Positions 30,600 through 39,730 of a stretch of 43,614 nt of DNA are shown here, piece by piece. The DNA lies in the NCBI GenBank assembly GCA_023411815.1, contig JAEYOJ010000029.1, positions 1-43,614 of the forward strand. Reading direction: 5' to 3'. The first letter of the stretch is position 1, and each line of letters opens with the position of its first letter. Source of the DNA: Pseudomonadota bacterium. GTDB lineage: Bacteria; Desulfobacterota; Desulfovibrionia; Desulfovibrionales; Desulfovibrionaceae. The position numbers and the translations under genes were made by a program. The notes beneath the pieces are model-generated. The model searched no databases and was not told the origin of the DNA. It was given only the letters and a program-made list of their open reading frames with translations.

Positions 30600-33518
30600 C
30601 TAACCGGCTATATGGGCGCGCATCCTGTCGCAGATGCGCGCGACCATGTCCTTGAGTTCCAGGAAATGCTGCTGCGCCGAGTCGGCCTGGCGCTGCCTGG
30701 ACGCCGACTCCAGCGCCCCGGCGATCTCGCGCAGCCGCGCGGCTCCCACCGTGCCCGCGGCTCCCTGGAAGGCATGGGCCTCCCGGACGATCTTGGGGTA
30801 GTCGTTGTCCGCGATGGCCTGCTGCAGGCTGGCGAGCTTGCCCGGCGCGTCCTCCAGGAAGGTCTTGTAAAGCACTCCGAGGAACTCCTTGTCGCCCTGA
30901 AGCCGGGCCAGGGTCTTGCGCACGTCGAGCACGGCCTCATCCCCTTGCGACTCGGCCGCCTCGGCGGGCCGGGCCGGGCGCGCGGGCTCCGCGGCCGGTT
31001 CGATCCGCTTGTTCAACGCGGCCAGCATGACCCTGAACAGCTCGTCATGGTTGATGGGCTTGGACACGTACTCGTCCATGCCTGTCCCCAGGAAGCGTTC
31101 GCGGTCGCCCTGCATGGCGTGTGCGGTCATGGCCACGATGGGCATATGGCGCACTTCGGCGAAGGCCGGGTCGCCGCGGATGATCCGCGTGGCCTCCATG
31201 CCGTCCATCACGGGCATCTGCACGTCCATGAGCACGATGTCGAAGGTCTCGGCCCCGAGCTTGTCCAGGGCCTCGCGTCCGTTGACGGCGGACGTGACCC
31301 GGCAGCCTTGCCGCGACAGGAGGATGCTGGCGTAGTGCTGGTTGACCGGGTTGTCCTCGACCAGCAGCACGCGCAGTCCGGCGAGGGGAGTCTCGCGCGG
31401 CCGTTCCGCCCGATGGCCCGGGAGCCTGGACTCGGCCTCGGCCGGGGCGGGCCGGGCCTTTTCCAGGGCCACCGTGAAGCTGAAGGTGGATCCCTGCCCG
31501 ACGGCGCTTTCGACCCAGATGGCTCCGCCCATGAGCTCCACGAGTTGCCTGGATATGGCCAGGCCGAGGCCCGTGCCCTCGTACTGCCGGCTGAGGGAGC
31601 TGTCGCCCTGGGTGAAGATGTCGAAAATGCGTACCTGGAGCGGCGCATCGATGCCGATGCCCGTGTCCTTGACCGAGAACAGCAACTCGACCGCCTGGCC
31701 CGGCTCCTGTCCCGACAGCGTGCGCGATTCCGCGGACGGCCGCACGTCGATGGCGACGTCGCCGCTCGGCGTGAACTTGATGGCGTTGGAGACGAGGTTG
31801 AGCAGCACCTGGCGCAGCCTGCCCGCATCGCCGTGCAGTTCTTCGGGCACGGCGGGATCGATGCGCAGGGTCAGGCCCAGGCCTTTGGCCTGGGCCTGCA
31901 TCTCCATGGGCTTCAAGGCTTCCTGCAGGGTTTCCCGCAGGCGGAAGTCGTTGCGCTCGATCTCCAGCTTGCCGGCCTCGATCTTGGAGAAATCGAGGAT
32001 GTCTCCCACCAGGGTGGCCAGGGCGTCGGCCGAGGCCTTGACCATGCCCAGGTATTCGCGCTGTTCCCTGGTGAGGCTCGTGCGCAGGGTCAGCTCGGTC
32101 ATGCCCAGGATGCCGTTGAGCGGGGTCCTGATCTCATGGCTCATGTTGGCCAGGAATTCGCTCTTGACCCGGCTGCCGGCCTCGGCGGCCTCCTTGGCAT
32201 GCACCAGTTCGCGTTCGAGGATCTTCTGGTGGGTGACGTCCTGTATCGTGCCGAGGATGCGCAAGAGATTGCCGGCGGTATCGAATTCAGCCTCGGCCTG
32301 GCATAACCCGATGCGCTCCACGCCGTCCTGGCGCATGAAGCGGAACTGCCGCTCGAAAGGGGTTCCGTTCCTGGCTGTTTCGAGCAGGCTCCCCACGAAG
32401 GCTTGGTTGTCCTCGACATGCAGGTGCCGCAGGAGGAGCTCGCGGTTGGGCGTCACCGTGCCGGGTCGATAGCCCAGGATGCGGTACAGCTCGTCGGACC
32501 AGATGAGCGTGTTGCCCTTGGACAGCCATTCGAAGCTGCCGAGCATGGCCAGATGCTGGGCCTTGGCGAGGTTGGCCTCGCTGCGCCGCAGGGCCTGCTC
32601 GGCGCGCTTGCGCTCGGTGATGTCCATATGCGTGACCACGGCCCCGCCGCGGTCGCTCATGGGGCTGGCGTACAGAAGCAGCCAGTGCTGCCGTCCGTCG
32701 GATTGGATGCACAGCTCGCTGCTGAAGCTCGCGCGGGTGCCGGCGGCGACTTCGTGCACGGCGGCGGCGACTCCGTCCACCTGGACATCCTCGCCGCACA
32801 TGCCTTGGCGCGCGACATGTCCGAACGGGCGGCCCAACACGCCGGGGATCAGGGGAGAGTTGCGCCCCAGGTGCTCCCAGGCCTGGTTGGTCGCCGTTAT
32901 GCGGCCCTGGGCGTCCAGGACCATGATCTGCGCGGGCAGGGAAGCTATGACCGTGCGCAGCAGGGCTTCCTTTTCGGCCAGGTCCTTGTTGGCCCGGTCC
33001 AGGGCCCGGCTCTGGATGACGGCGTTCTCGTAGGTGGACAGGAGCAGGTCGGCCATCTGGCGGGCATCGGCGGAGATGTGGTGCCGTCGGCCTCCGAAAA
33101 TGATGTCCAGTTCGGCCTTCTGGCCCTTCTCGCGGCGCAGGTCCTGCTCGGACAGGAGCTGGCGCACCCGTGCCACCAGCAGGTCGGGGTCGTAGGGCTT
33201 GGTTACGAAGTTGTTGGCTCCCGACTGGAGGCCCTTGAGGATGTCCTCCGGATCCGCGAGGGTCGTCAGCAGGACCACGGGGATGTGCGCCAGCTTCTCG
33301 CTGGCGCGGATGCGCCTGCACAGCTCGTAGCCGTCCATGCCGGGCATGAGGATGTCGCTGACGACGACCGCTGGCTGATCCTCTTCAGCCATGTCGAGGG
33401 CTCTCTCGGCCGAGGCGGCGATGCGCACGGACAGTCCGCTGCCACGCAGCAGCTGTTCCAGGCGCATCGCCTGGGTGGGGCTATCCTCGACGATGAGGAT
33501 ATGTGCATGGTCAGGCAT
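30600..33518 (-). CDS. Hybrid histidine kinase REC-PAS-PAS-HisKA-HATPase-REC-Hpt, output of the chemosensory operon
   Basis: A 972-residue soluble kinase. The N-terminal receiver (1-125) has Asp near 52 in VVSDILMPG; a helical linker leads to two PAS domains (about 185-300 and 315-430). HisKA has its His near 459 in NMSHEIRTPLNG, followed by the ATPase (about 570-690), a second receiver (about 710-830, LMDVQMPVMDG) and an Hpt domain with AHAFQGAAGTVGA near 912. A leading receiver on a kinase suggests that CheA from the same operon sets its activity, as proposed for CheS3 in Rhodospirillum centenum Che3. ATG at 33518 is chosen since it opens the receiver; a TTG at 33554, three bases after the cheB stop, is an alternative. 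Last gene of the operon. Confidence 0.88.
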   Translation of the reverse strand: MPDHAHILIVEDSPTQAMRLEQLLRGSGLSVRIAASAERALDMAEEDQPAVVVSDILMPGMDGYELCRRIRASEKLAHIPVVLLTTLADPEDILKGLQSGANNFVTKPYDPDLLVARVRQLLSEQDLRREKGQKAELDIIFGGRRHHISADARQMADLLLSTYENAVIQSRALDRANKDLAEKEALLRTVIASLPAQIMVLDAQGRITATNQAWEHLGRNSPLIPGVLGRPFGHVARQGMCGEDVQVDGVAAAVHEVAAGTRASFSSELCIQSDGRQHWLLLYASPMSDRGGAVVTHMDITERKRAEQALRRSEANLAKAQHLAMLGSFEWLSKGNTLIWSDELYRILGYRPGTVTPNRELLLRHLHVEDNQAFVGSLLETARNGTPFERQFRFMRQDGVERIGLCQAEAEFDTAGNLLRILGTIQDVTHQKILERELVHAKEAAEAGSRVKSEFLANMSHEIRTPLNGILGMTELTLRTSLTREQREYLGMVKASADALATLVGDILDFSKIEAGKLEIERNDFRLRETLQEALKPMEMQAQAKGLGLTLRIDPAVPEELHGDAGRLRQVLLNLVSNAIKFTPSGDVAIDVRPSAESRTLSGQEPGQAVELLFSVKDTGIGIDAPLQVRIFDIFTQGDSSLSRQYEGTGLGLAISRQLVELMGGAIWVESAVGQGSTFSFTVALEKARPAPAEAESRLPGHRAERPRETPLAGLRVLLVEDNPVNQHYASILLSRQGCRVTSAVNGREALDKLGAETFDIVLMDVQMPVMDGMEATRIIRGDPAFAEVRHMPIVAMTAHAMQGDRERFLGTGMDEYVSKPINHDELFRVMLAALNKRIEPAAEPARPARPAEAAESQGDEAVLDVRKTLARLQGDKEFLGVLYKTFLEDAPGKLASLQQAIADNDYPKIVREAHAFQGAAGTVGAARLREIAGALESASRQRQADSAQQHFLELKDMVARICDRMRAHIAG

Positions 33519-33557
33519 GCAGGCTGGATACCCGAATTCGGTAACAAGTGGCAACGT

Positions 33558-34634
33558 CTATGTGAACTCGCCCATAAGGCCGATCAGCATGCCCGCGATT
33601 TCCTCCTGGGGCAGGACATGCGTGGCCGCTCCCAGGCGGACGGCCTCCCGTGGCATTCCGTGCACGATGGACGAGCCTTCGTCCTGGGCGATGGTCACGG
33701 CGCCGCGCTCGCGCATGAGCCCCAGCTCCACGGCACCGTCCCGGCCCATGCCAGTCAGCAGCACTCCCACGGCGCGGCAGCCCAGGGATTCGGCCACGCT
33801 GCGGAACAGCCGGCCGACGCAGGGTCGCAGGGCTCCCTCGGGCGGGGCGTCGCTCAGGCGCAGCGTGCCGTCGCGGGCCACCAGCAGGTGGTGGTCGTCG
33901 GGAGCGAAATAGACGTTTCCAGGCTCCATGGCCTGGCCATGGGCCGCTATGCGCACATTCAGCCTGCAGCCCTGGCCGAGCCACTGCACCAGGCCGGGCA
34001 GAAAGCCGCGGGAAATGTGCTGCACCACGGCGATGGGCGCCGGGAAGTCCTTGGGCAGGGCGGAGAGGATGGCCCGCAGAGTCTGCGGGCCGCCCGTGGA
34101 AGCGCCGATGGCCACCAGCTCGCGTTTGAGGCGCTCTTGGGGCATCGGCGGAGCCTTCCTGGTCTGGGCGGCGTGACGCAGTGGCCGTGGCGCGACCTTG
34201 ACCTCGGCCATGAGCCTGATGGTCGAGACGATCTGCTCCCGCCGGCAGGCGAAATCCGGGTCGCCTACGCGCGGCTTTTCGAGGATGGCCAGGGCGCCTG
34301 CGCCTAGGGCGTCGAAGGTCCTGGCGACCTCGTCGGGGGACCACTGGGCGCTGACGATGACGATGGGAGTCGGCGTGCTGGCCATGATGGCCCGCGTGGC
34401 CGTGAAGCCGTCCATGACGGGCAGGCCGATGTCCATGGTTATGGCGTCGGGCCGCAGGCTGGCGGCCAGCTCCACGGCCTTGGCCCCGTCGGCGGCCTCC
34501 CCGGCGACCACCATCCCGGCCTTGCGCAGGATCTGCCCCAGGAACTCGCGCACCGAAGGCGAGTCGTCCACGATGAGGACTCGGATCGGCGCTTGCGCTT
34601 TCGGCGTGCCTGTCCGGGAAGAGGCGTTGGACAT
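33558..34634 (-). CDS. cheB: CheB protein-glutamate methylesterase
   Basis: A 358-residue chemoreceptor demethylase/deamidase. The receiver domain has Asp68 in ITMDIGLPVMDG. The methylesterase domain has its catalytic Ser179 (GASTGG), His206 (VVQHIS) and Asp299 (MGRDG) all in place. It removes methyl groups added by the CheR of the same operon and resets the receptor. It plays the part of WspF in Wsp-like systems, where loss of the esterase turns the pathway on. It is separated from the CheA gene by 361 bases holding a paired-hairpin repeat, and so may have its own promoter; the hybrid kinase follows closely. Confidence 0.95.
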   Translation of the reverse strand: MSNASSRTGTPKAQAPIRVLIVDDSPSVREFLGQILRKAGMVVAGEAADGAKAVELAASLRPDAITMDIGLPVMDGFTATRAIMASTPTPIVIVSAQWSPDEVARTFDALGAGALAILEKPRVGDPDFACRREQIVSTIRLMAEVKVAPRPLRHAAQTRKAPPMPQERLKRELVAIGASTGGPQTLRAILSALPKDFPAPIAVVQHISRGFLPGLVQWLGQGCRLNVRIAAHGQAMEPGNVYFAPDDHHLLVARDGTLRLSDAPPEGALRPCVGRLFRSVAESLGCRAVGVLLTGMGRDGAVELGLMRERGAVTIAQDEGSSIVHGMPREAVRLGAATHVLPQEEIAGMLIGLMGEFT

Positions 34635-34995
34635 GTCGCGGCGCTCCGGCGGTTGCAGGACCTTGACGAGTTGACATTATCCGCAGGCGAAAAATTGCGC
34701 CAGCATTCCCGTGGAATCGGGCTGCCGGCCGATGGATATGCCTGGAGCCGGAAACGCGAAATAGTGCGGGCCGTGGCCAGCCGTGAGCCGCCATCGACGC
34801 GTAGAGGCCGCGCCGCCCCGTTCGACATTCAACCCGAAAATGAGTGCGTTGTGCGGATCAATCGGGAGAGGACGCCGCCCTCTCTTGGACTCTCTTCCGG
34901 CAGGGAGCACCGCTCCCTGCCCCCCGATCATTCCGTTTCAATCGCAAGGCGCTGTAGTTCCGTGACGGGCAACCGCTTCGGGATTCCCCGGCGCA
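34635..34995. other. Gap inside the chemosensory operon
   Basis: 361 bases between cheA and cheB, unusual in an operon whose other gaps are mostly under 10 bases and never above 71. It contains the paired-hairpin repeat at 34862-34921. A GGATAATG on the minus strand near 34672-34682 could be part of a -10, but no matching -35 was found. Confidence 0.5.
34862..34921 (+). repeat. Paired-hairpin repeat, second subfamily, within the chemosensory operon
   Basis: Stem one GAGAGG/CCTCTC (34866-34871 with 34879-34884); stem two is a perfect 10 bp, GGCAGGGAGC/GCTCCCTGCC (34899-34908 with 34912-34921). It is the inverted counterpart of 6962-7023. It may attenuate or stabilise the transcript between cheA and cheB. 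Confidence 0.7.
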
Positions 34996-37341
34996 TCAGA
35001 CCAGCCTGCGCACCGTATCCAACAGGTTGCCCTGGTCGAAGCTGCTCTTGACGATATAGGCGCTGGCCCCGGCGTCCACGCCTTGTTCGCGGTCCGTCGG
35101 CGAATCCAGGGAAGTGACCAGGACCACGGGCAGCGCGGCCAAGGCCTTGTCCTCGCGGATGCGCCTGGTCAGCTCCAGGCCGTCCATGCGCGGCATCTGC
35201 ACGTCCGAGACCACCAGGTCCGGGATCTCCTCGCGCAGCCTGGCCAGGGCTTCCTGGCCGTCCACGGCCGTGAGCACGCGATAGCCCGATGATTCGAGCA
35301 CGGCCTTGAGCAGCATGCGCGAGGTCACGGAATCCTCGGCCACGAGCACGGTCTTGGGCTTGGGCGGCTCCACGCGGGCCGGGCGCTCCTTGGCGATCTT
35401 GCCGCTCAGGCCCGAGGCCACGAGGTCCGGCGTGTGCAGGATGGCGGCCAGGCTCCCGTCGGCCAGCAGCGTTATGCCGGCCACGTTGCGCACGCGCCGG
35501 AGCTGGCTGCCCAGGGGTTTGACCATGACTTCCTGTTCGCCGAGCAGGGCCCCCACGCGCAGGGCCAGCCGGTTCTGGCCGGCGGCCAGGACCAGGGCCT
35601 GCCTGCGCCGGTCCCCGGATTCCGGCGCATCGTGCGCGCCTTCACGGGCATCCTGTTCCGTTACGGGCAAACCCAGGATCGCGGCGAGATCGACCAGGGG
35701 CAGGGTCTGGTCGAGGTACGGGACCGCCTCGCGGCCCTCGATGCGCACCGTGTCTTCGCTTTCGAACAGGAGCACTCGCTCGACCCCGGACTTGGCCAGC
35801 AGGAAGGTCCGGCCTCCGGCCAGCACCGCCAGGGCCGGAAAGGAGCTGAACGACAGCGGCAGGGTCATGCGGAACGCCACGCCCAGGCCGGGCCGGGTTT
35901 CCAGGCGCAGGGTTCCGCCCAGCCGCTCCACGCGCTCGTGGGCGATGGCCAGGCCCAATCCCCGGCCCGAAATGTCCGTCACGGTCCGCCGGGTGGTCAT
36001 GCCCGAGCGGAAGATGATCTCCAGGCCTTCTTCCGGGCCCAGATCCACGGCCTGCGCCGAGTCCAGCACCCCGGCGGTCCTGGCGGCTTCCAGCACCTTG
36101 TCCTTGTCGATGCCCCGGCCGTCGTCGGCCACGACGATTTCCATGCGGTCCTGTTCCAGGGGCCGCACGCGCACGCTGATGCGGCCCTGCGGCGGCTTGC
36201 CGGCGCGCCTGCGCTCCTCGGGCGTCTCGATGCCGTGATCCACGGCGTTGCGCAGCAGGTGCAGCAGGGGATCGTACAACTGGTCGAGAATGCGCCTGTC
36301 GATCTCCATGTCCTGGCCCGCGTGAGAGAGATCGACCTGCTTGCCGAGATCGTGGGCAAGGTCGCGGACCATCTTGGGAAAACGTTCCAGCAGGCGCGAG
36401 AAGGGCAGGGTCAGGGCCTGCTTGAGGTCGTCCAGCAGCGTGTCGACCTTGAGCGCCACGTCGCGCCGTCTGACCGCCAGCCGCGCGGCGTGGGTCTTGA
36501 TCTCGGAGTTCAGTTCTCCAGCCAGTTCCGCCGCCTGGGCGAGCCTGCCGGCCAGCGTGTCGCTTGGCCTGCCGCCCCGCTGCTCCAGGGACGCGGCCAG
36601 GCGCGCCAGGAGCTTGCCCAGCTGGAGCGCCGAGTCCTGCATGCGTTCAGCCTCGCCGGCCAGCCTGGCCATGGCCTGCTTCTCGGGAAGGAACTCCTCG
36701 CAGTCGCTCATGAGGCGCTCCAGGCGTTCCGAAGGCAGACGCAGCACCTGACCCTGGTCCGGCCTGTATGGAGCGGCTCCCGCGTTGGCGGCTTGGCCCA
36801 CCGGAGGGGCGGAAGGCGCGGAAGAAGTGCGGGGCGCTGGGGAGTGGGCCTGCGGCTGCCGATCACTTGGCGCGGCGGCCTGCCTGGCGCCCTCCTCCGG
36901 AGCGGGAGGCTCGCGGCCCTCGGCCGCGGCCGCGAGTTCGGCCGCCAGCCGGCGCAGCATGGGTTCGTCCGGCGGCAGAAGCGGGCCCACCGACTCCGGA
37001 TCGAAGCGGGAGAGCAGGCTGCGCAGGACCTTCAAGGCCTTGTGCAGGAGGTCGAAGAATGTCGGCGATGGGCTGACGCGGCCGGCCTTGAATGCGCCGA
37101 GGGCGCTTTCCAGCGGCTGACAGAGCGTCTCCACGGCCGGGGCGTCCACGGTGCGCGAGGCCCCCTTGAGGCTGTGCACGTCGCGGTAGAAGCCCTCCAG
37201 CCTGGCTGCGTCTTCCGGGTCCAGGGGACCGGGGCCCACGGCTTCCAGGGCCATGAGCGCGGCCTCCATGGCCGAGAGCCGCTCCTCGGCCTCGGCGGCG
37301 AAAGCTAGGCGCAGCTTGCGCAGGAAGGCTTCATCGCCCAT
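34996..37341 (-). CDS. cheA: CheA-type histidine kinase with C-terminal receiver (WspE-like)
   Basis: A 781-residue chemosensory kinase. The Hpt domain carries His56 in DVHSLKGASRT. A Pro/Ala-rich linker (about 150-195) follows, then a dimerisation region (about 200-330), the ATPase with HLLRNAVDHGIETPEERRRAGKP, DDGRGID and GRGLGLAI, a CheW-like regulatory domain (about 500-640), and a receiver with Asp713 (VVSDVQMPRMDG). The fused receiver is typical of ACF-class systems (WspE, FrzE) rather than flagellar ones, where it often works as a phosphate sink or brake. No separate CheY exists in the operon; likely targets are CheB and the N-terminal receiver of the hybrid kinase. It starts three bases after the MCP stop. 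Confidence 0.95.
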   Translation of the reverse strand: MGDEAFLRKLRLAFAAEAEERLSAMEAALMALEAVGPGPLDPEDAARLEGFYRDVHSLKGASRTVDAPAVETLCQPLESALGAFKAGRVSPSPTFFDLLHKALKVLRSLLSRFDPESVGPLLPPDEPMLRRLAAELAAAAEGREPPAPEEGARQAAAPSDRQPQAHSPAPRTSSAPSAPPVGQAANAGAAPYRPDQGQVLRLPSERLERLMSDCEEFLPEKQAMARLAGEAERMQDSALQLGKLLARLAASLEQRGGRPSDTLAGRLAQAAELAGELNSEIKTHAARLAVRRRDVALKVDTLLDDLKQALTLPFSRLLERFPKMVRDLAHDLGKQVDLSHAGQDMEIDRRILDQLYDPLLHLLRNAVDHGIETPEERRRAGKPPQGRISVRVRPLEQDRMEIVVADDGRGIDKDKVLEAARTAGVLDSAQAVDLGPEEGLEIIFRSGMTTRRTVTDISGRGLGLAIAHERVERLGGTLRLETRPGLGVAFRMTLPLSFSSFPALAVLAGGRTFLLAKSGVERVLLFESEDTVRIEGREAVPYLDQTLPLVDLAAILGLPVTEQDAREGAHDAPESGDRRRQALVLAAGQNRLALRVGALLGEQEVMVKPLGSQLRRVRNVAGITLLADGSLAAILHTPDLVASGLSGKIAKERPARVEPPKPKTVLVAEDSVTSRMLLKAVLESSGYRVLTAVDGQEALARLREEIPDLVVSDVQMPRMDGLELTRRIREDKALAALPVVLVTSLDSPTDREQGVDAGASAYIVKSSFDQGNLLDTVRRLV

Positions 37342-37344
37342 GTC

Positions 37345-39117
37345 CTACACCTTGTAGCGTTCCACGAGTTTGAGCAGGTCCTTGGCCAGGTCCGCGAGCC
37401 CCCTGACCGCTTCGTCAAGCTGGGTGGCGCTGTCCAGGTTCTGGCTGCTGGCCTGGCGGATGTTTTCCATGGCCGCGTTCACCTGTTCCATGCCCACGAG
37501 CTCCTCCCGGCTGGAGGCGGCGATCTGCGCCGCGGACAAGCTGGACTCCTGGACGCTCTCGGACAGGGTCAGTATGGCTTCGCGTGCGGCCAGGGCCTTT
37601 TCGTGGCCGGAAGCCACGGCCTTGCCGCCTTCCTCGGTGGCCATGACCGAAGCGGCGGTGGCTTTCTGCATCTCTTCCAGGCCGACGCGTATCTGGCGGA
37701 TGGCCTCCTTGGACTGCTCGGCCAGATTGCGGATCTCAGCGGCCACCACGGCGAAGCCCTTGCCCTCCTCGCCGGCCTTGGCGGCCTCGATGGAGGCGTT
37801 GACGGCCAGTATGTTGGACTGCTCGGCCAGCCCGCGCACGGCGCCGATGATATCGCCGATGTCCTGGCTCTTTTCCGAGAGGGTCACGATGTTCTGGGCG
37901 ATGAAGTCCATCTTGTCCGTGATGAGGCGCATGCCCTCCATGGTGCCCTCGCTGGCCCGCGTGCCGCGCAGGGTGATGTCCGCGACGCGCTGCGCGGTGT
38001 CGGCCACGAAGCGGGCCTTTTCGTTGGAGAGCTGGGCGGTCTGCCTGACCTCGGCCACGGTGGCCGTGGTCTGGGTCACGGCCGAGGCCGTTTCCGAGGA
38101 GGAGGCGGAAAGCTGGGCCGTCGAGGCGGAGATCTGACCCACGCTGGAAGCCAGCACGGTCACGGCGTCGCGGGTCCTGTTGGCCAGCTCGCGCAGGTTG
38201 AGGGTCATGGTCTGCAGGGCCTTGCCCATGACGTCCCGCTCGGATATCGGCCGCACCTCCATGGTCAGGTCGCCCTGGGCGATGCGCTCCAGGCTGTTGG
38301 CCACGTTGAGCAGGGTCGCACTCATGCGCGCGAAGGCGCCCTGCAGGACGCCGATCTCATCCTTGCGCCGGCCGCCCTGCTCCACTTGCCGCTCCAGGGC
38401 CAGCCCATGGCTCAGGTCGCCCTGGGCGATCCTGTCCGCGACCTCCACCACCTGCCGCAGGGGAGCTGTGACGGACCGCGCGATGACCAGAGTCATGAGC
38501 AGCCCGACCAGTATCGCCACTATGTTGAGTGCGATCAGCACCGTCTGGTTGCTTTTCAGATGCTCAGACTTGATCGCGTAGATGTCGTCGGCCTGCCGGG
38601 AAACCTCGGCCTCCAGCGCGTCGAGCCCTTGCTTGAATCTCTGCAGGCTGGGCAAGGCCTCGCTGGTGAATAACTCCTGGGCCTGCCGGATGTGCCCGGG
38701 GCTTGCCTGGCGGTGGATGTCGATGATCCGCTGGAAGGATTCATGGACCCGGCGGTGCGGCTCCTCCAGGGCGTCCAGCAGGGGGGTGGTCCTCGGGGCC
38801 AGTTCCTCCAGGGATTGCCGGCCTTGCCCGTAGTACCATTCCGCGAAGGGACAGCCTCGATAATCGACGATGATCTCCGGGTTCGTCAGGTCCTGGGAAA
38901 TGAGCCCCGCGCTGATCATCAGGGTCCACTGCATGTGGTTGGCGGCCCTGGTCTTGAAATCCACGGCCAGGTCCCCGAAACGCTCGGCGAGCGCTGCGTC
39001 GTCCAGGCTCTCCCGCTGCGCCTTGTAGCTGACGAAGGTGAAGGCCAGCAGCAGGAGCAGCACCGCGCCGAAGCCGACGGCCAGTTTGCGTCCAAGGCTC
39101 AGGTCTTTCCAGGACAT
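37345..39117 (-). CDS. Methyl-accepting chemoreceptor with CZB-like periplasmic domain
   Basis: A 590-residue receptor. TM1 (about 13-30) and TM2 (about 192-213) bracket a helical extracytoplasmic domain of about 160 residues. That domain holds a zinc-type pattern: His61 (NHMQW), Cys89 in GCPFAEWYYG, His121 and His125 (PHRRVH), which matches the order and context of the CZB domain, normally found in the cytoplasm. Two HAMP-like stretches follow (DRIAQGDLSHG, ERIAQGDLTMEV), then the signalling domain, whose hairpin tip VRGLAEQSNILAVNASIEAAKAGEEGKGF is intact. AAGGAG precedes the ATG. It is the only receptor in the operon and so its dedicated input, corresponding to WspA. Confidence 0.92.
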   Translation of the reverse strand: MSWKDLSLGRKLAVGFGAVLLLLLAFTFVSYKAQRESLDDAALAERFGDLAVDFKTRAANHMQWTLMISAGLISQDLTNPEIIVDYRGCPFAEWYYGQGRQSLEELAPRTTPLLDALEEPHRRVHESFQRIIDIHRQASPGHIRQAQELFTSEALPSLQRFKQGLDALEAEVSRQADDIYAIKSEHLKSNQTVLIALNIVAILVGLLMTLVIARSVTAPLRQVVEVADRIAQGDLSHGLALERQVEQGGRRKDEIGVLQGAFARMSATLLNVANSLERIAQGDLTMEVRPISERDVMGKALQTMTLNLRELANRTRDAVTVLASSVGQISASTAQLSASSSETASAVTQTTATVAEVRQTAQLSNEKARFVADTAQRVADITLRGTRASEGTMEGMRLITDKMDFIAQNIVTLSEKSQDIGDIIGAVRGLAEQSNILAVNASIEAAKAGEEGKGFAVVAAEIRNLAEQSKEAIRQIRVGLEEMQKATAASVMATEEGGKAVASGHEKALAAREAILTLSESVQESSLSAAQIAASSREELVGMEQVNAAMENIRQASSQNLDSATQLDEAVRGLADLAKDLLKLVERYKV

Positions 39118-39187
39118 GCAGGGGCTCCTTGGGGCCGGAACGCTCCGGCCGGGTTCCTTTTGCCGGCGGCTTGCGCCGCCCGTCATA

Positions 39188-39727
39188 TCAGGCGCGCTCT
39201 TCGACCAGCAGGTTCGGGTCCTTAAGCAGCGCATCGCCATCGAGCAGCAGCCAGCCCTGGGCTGTCACGCCCCGGCACAGGGCGGCCAGGGCGGGCGGCA
39301 GGTTGCCCGGCGCCGGCAGCACGTCCGCCTCCGTCATGCGCTGTACCTCCAGCACTTCGTCGGCCAGCAGGGCAGTCTCCAGCCCGTGTCCCCGCACCAT
39401 GACCACCGCCTGCGCCTCGGTGGCCGAGCCCGCGTCCAGGCCGAGAAACAGCGGCAGGTCCATGATCGCCACCACGCGGCCGCGCAGGAGCGTGACGCCC
39501 TGTATGAACGGCGGCACGCAAGGAATGGGCGTCATTCCGCCCAGTATATGAGCCTCCGCGGCGAAGCCGGTTTCCAGGCCGAATATCCGCCTGGAACGGC
39601 GGAAGAACAGCCAGTCGGACCCGGCTTCCGTGGTTTCGGCGGCCTCGGTCCAGGGGCTTCGGCGATGCGCCAGACGGCTGGCCCGCGCCTTGAGGATGGC
39701 TTCGCGTATATGGGCGCTGTCGTCCAT
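39188..39727 (-). CDS. cheW: CheW-like coupling protein (second)
   Basis: A 179-residue CheW-fold adaptor that links receptor and CheA. The first 45 residues are an extra charged N-terminal extension. The core has FGLETGFAAEAHILGG, the conserved IQGVTLLRGRVVAIMDLPLFLGL block, and LLADEVLEVQRM. It sits between CheR and the receptor, at the place of WspD in Wsp-type operons, while the first CheW lies at the operon head. The ATG lies three bases after the cheR stop. Low core conservation compared with the first CheW suggests a different partner, perhaps the CheR TPR region, but that is inference. Confidence 0.85.
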   Translation of the reverse strand: MDDSAHIREAILKARASRLAHRRSPWTEAAETTEAGSDWLFFRRSRRIFGLETGFAAEAHILGGMTPIPCVPPFIQGVTLLRGRVVAIMDLPLFLGLDAGSATEAQAVVMVRGHGLETALLADEVLEVQRMTEADVLPAPGNLPPALAALCRGVTAQGWLLLDGDALLKDPNLLVEERA

Positions 39728-39730
39728 GAC

